Part shown: piece by piece, positions 6,225 through 8,267 of the stretch
Layout of the letters: every line of letters begins with the position of its first letter
Numbering within the stretch: position 1 is the stretch's first letter
NCBI GenBank assembly: GCA_900770685.1
Contig: CAAGLC010000051.1
Location: 1-8,267 of the forward strand
Direction of reading: 5' to 3'
DNA from: Clostridia bacterium
GTDB taxonomy: Bacteria; Bacillota; Clostridia; Christensenellales; Borkfalkiaceae
DNA: 8,267 nt
Program-made: the position numbers and the translations under genes
The notes under the pieces: model-generated
What the model saw: the letters and a program-made list of their open reading frames with translations, nothing else
What the model was told of the DNA's origin: nothing
Databases searched by the model: none

Positions 6225-8267
6225 ATGTCAAAACAATTATTCGTTGATCCTATTGAACTTAGGAAAGCGGGAAAAATTCATTTCGAAGATATCCCCGTAA
6301 ACCAATACAACAAAAGTATTGCAGACGAAAAGGGAAACTTCTCTAAAGAGGATTTCGTAAGAATATTTAACGATATCGCAGTGCTTAGAGAATTTGAAAG
6401 CATGATAATGGACATCAAGGTAAAGCAAGAATATCAAGGCTTTAAGACCAACTATCCAGGTCCTGCGCACCTTTCTATCGGACAGGAAGCAGCGGCAGTA
6501 GGTCAAGCGTATATTCTTGATTTAGACGATATGACCTTCGGTTCGCACAGATCTCACTCTGAAGTTTTAGCAAGAGGTCTTGCATCAATTCATAAACTTC
6601 CCGACGATAAACTTTATCAAATAATGAAGGACTTTATGGGCGGTGAAACGCTTGCTCCGGTAGAAAAACTCAACAAAACCGGTAACGTAAAAGACCTTGC
6701 AGTAGATTTCTTATTATATGGATTTATGAGCGAAATTTTCGCAAGAAGAACTGGTTTCCACAGAGGTATGGGTGGATCAATGCACGTATTCTTCTTACCT
6801 TTCGGAATTTATCCCAACAATGCAATCGTTGGTGGTGCAGCGCCCGTAGCGTTAGGTGCAGCGCTCTATAAAAAGAATAACGACAAGCCGGGTATCGTAA
6901 TCAGTAATATCGGTGACGGATCGGTTGGTTGTGGCGTAGTTTACGAATCAATGAACTTTGCCGCAATGGATCAATTCAGAACCTTGTGGGAAAAAGAAGG
7001 CGGACTTCCGATTTTATTCAACTTCTTCAACAATGGTTACGGAATGGGCGGACAAACCCGTGGCGAAACTATGGCTTACGACTTCTTGGCTCGTCTTGGC
7101 GCAGGTATCACTCCTTCGCAACTTCACGTAGAAAGAGTAGACGGATTTAATCCGTTAGCAGTTATCGACGCAATGAAGAGAAAGAAATCGCTCTTATTAG
7201 AAGGCAAAGGTCCTGCAATGATGGACGTTGTAACTTACCGTTTCGGTGGACACTCTCCGTCAGACTCAATGAGTTACAGAACGCCTGAAGAAGTTGCTGC
7301 ATGGAAGGAATACGATCCTATCGTAACTTATAGAAAAGCGTTAGTTGATGCAAAGATAGAAAAAGACGGCAAGTTCGACGAAATACTTGCAAGCATTTCA
7401 GAAAGAATGTTAAAACTCTGCAAGTTAGCGTCTGATCCGGTTGAATCACCATATCTTGATTTCAAGAAAGATCCTTACTACGTAGAAGATTTAATGTTCA
7501 GTAACGGCGCAGTAGAATCTATGGGAGAAAGACCTGTAGAAGTAGGCAAAGACGTTAAGATGCCTATGGCTGAGAACCCCAGAGTAAAACAAATCGCAGG
7601 CAAATCTCGTTATGCGTTTGACGAAAAGGGCGCAGTCGTATCAAACCTCAAGAGATATAACATCCGTGACGGATTATTTGAAGCAATTATAGATAGATAC
7701 TATAAAGACCCAACCTTAACCTCTTACGGTGAAGACGTTCGTGACTGGGGTGGAGCGTTCGCAGTTTATAAAGGACTTACCGAAGCGCTTCCATATCACA
7801 GACTCTTCAACTCTCCAATTTCTGAAGCGGCAATCGTTTCTTCAGCAGTAGGTTACGGCCTTTGCGGTGGTAGAGTAATCGTGGAACTTATGTACGCAGA
7901 CTTCATGGGAAGAGCGGGCGACGAAATATTTAACCAATTAGCAAAATGGCAAGCAATGAGTTCAGGTATCTTAAAAATGCCGGTAGTATTAAGAGTATCG
8001 GTAGGTTCTAAGTACGGCGCTCAACACTCACAAGACTGGGTAGCGCTTCCTGCACACGTTCCGGGACTTAAGGTTTGTTTCCCCGTAACTCCTTACGACG
8101 CTAAGGGACTTATGAACTCTGCTCTCAACGGAACTGACCCCGTAATCTTCTTTGAAAGCCAGAGAATTTACGACAAGGGTGAAGAATTCAGAAAAGAAGG
8201 CGTACCTGAAGGATATTATGAAATTCCTCTTGGCGAACCCGATATTAAGAGAGTTGGTAGCGATATC
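6225..8267 (+). CDS. Fused alpha-beta E1 of a thiamine-diphosphate 2-oxoacid dehydrogenase complex (3' end missing)
   Basis: An open frame of 681 codons runs off the window with no stop, preceded by AAGGAG at 6209-6214. It encodes both E1 halves in one chain. The alpha part (about 41-410) shows GPAHLSIGQEA (78-88), SHRSHSEVLARG (107-118), GMGGSMH (181-187), the thiamine-diphosphate motif GDG (230-232) to NNGYGMGG (269-276), and GGHSPSDSMSYRTPEE (341-356). The beta part (from about 476) shows YGEDVRDWGG (501-510, catalytic-type Glu503), NSPISEAAIV (529-538), ELMYADFMGRAGDE (554-567) and GAQHSQDW (598-605, His601). The complex would decarboxylate a 2-oxoacid and acylate the E2 lipoyl arm. Relative to ordinary E1-alpha there are two apparent insertions, about 40 residues near 122-172 and about 9 near 249-260. 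The beta C-terminal domain lies beyond the window; about 120-150 more residues are expected. Pyruvate is the likeliest substrate but is not proven. Confidence 0.92.
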   Translation, partial: MSKQLFVDPIELRKAGKIHFEDIPVNQYNKSIADEKGNFSKEDFVRIFNDIAVLREFESMIMDIKVKQEYQGFKTNYPGPAHLSIGQEAAAVGQAYILDLDDMTFGSHRSHSEVLARGLASIHKLPDDKLYQIMKDFMGGETLAPVEKLNKTGNVKDLAVDFLLYGFMSEIFARRTGFHRGMGGSMHVFFLPFGIYPNNAIVGGAAPVALGAALYKKNNDKPGIVISNIGDGSVGCGVVYESMNFAAMDQFRTLWEKEGGLPILFNFFNNGYGMGGQTRGETMAYDFLARLGAGITPSQLHVERVDGFNPLAVIDAMKRKKSLLLEGKGPAMMDVVTYRFGGHSPSDSMSYRTPEEVAAWKEYDPIVTYRKALVDAKIEKDGKFDEILASISERMLKLCKLASDPVESPYLDFKKDPYYVEDLMFSNGAVESMGERPVEVGKDVKMPMAENPRVKQIAGKSRYAFDEKGAVVSNLKRYNIRDGLFEAIIDRYYKDPTLTSYGEDVRDWGGAFAVYKGLTEALPYHRLFNSPISEAAIVSSAVGYGLCGGRVIVELMYADFMGRAGDEIFNQLAKWQAMSSGILKMPVVLRVSVGSKYGAQHSQDWVALPAHVPGLKVCFPVTPYDAKGLMNSALNGTDPVIFFESQRIYDKGEEFRKEGVPEGYYEIPLGEPDIKRVGSDI

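Noticed and set aside
6237..6506. Minus-strand open frame at the start of the E1 gene
   Set aside because: The plus strand codes continuously for E1 motifs here; the antisense product shows no family features.
6929..7150. Plus-strand short open frame within E1, suggesting a possible frameshift
   Set aside because: The main E1 frame is open from 6225 to 8267 and holds the cofactor motif on both sides of this stretch, so it is an out-of-frame shadow and not a broken gene.
1..8267. CRISPR arrays, tRNA/rRNA genes, insertion sequences or phage genes
   Set aside because: No regularly spaced repeats, cloverleaf-like segments, transposase motifs or terminal inverted repeats were seen; the only long direct repeat is the coding lipoyl duplication.

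Overview
This is an AT-rich bacterial window with strong AGGAG-type ribosome binding sites, AGA arginine codons and frequent ATA isoleucine codons. This looks like a low-GC Bacillota/Clostridia-like genome, probably from a metagenomic or draft assembly. The taxonomic call is inference from composition and gene content only. The first 30 bases are not biological: they match the end of the Illumina TruSeq Read 1 adapter, so genomic sequence begins at about base 31.

Layout. Bases 31-90 read as an open 19-codon tail with a stop, possibly the end of an upstream gene. A short-chain dehydrogenase closely resembling sorbitol-6-phosphate 2-dehydrogenase (SrlD/SorD; 108-884, +) follows. A bidirectional hairpin terminator (888-915) separates it from a convergent DeoR/GlpR-family regulator (929-1705, -). 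The 168-bp region 1706-1873 carries two divergent extended -10 promoters, one for the regulator and one for a rightward operon. That operon runs to the end of the window without an internal terminator: a SorE-like L-sorbose-1-phosphate reductase (1874-3145), a dihydrolipoyl acyltransferase E2 with two lipoyl domains (3179-4810), a dihydrolipoamide dehydrogenase E3 (4822-6192), and a fused alpha-beta thiamine-diphosphate E1 (6225 to the window end, incomplete). The E1 was found by translating the open frame by hand; it is 681 codons with no stop.

How the genes may work together. SorE-type enzymes reduce L-sorbose-1-phosphate to glucitol-6-phosphate, and SrlD/SorD-type enzymes oxidise glucitol-6-phosphate to fructose-6-phosphate. 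Together they feed L-sorbose or D-glucitol into glycolysis. A complete E1-E2-E3 2-oxoacid (probably pyruvate) dehydrogenase complex downstream in the same transcription unit would then produce acetyl-CoA and NADH. The DeoR-type repressor, whose family usually senses phosphorylated sugars, is well placed to control both sides. The unusual point is a hexitol/ketose-phosphate gene set co-transcribed with its own 2-oxoacid dehydrogenase complex. The individual families are known; the coupling, and the true substrate of the complex, are what deserve checking.
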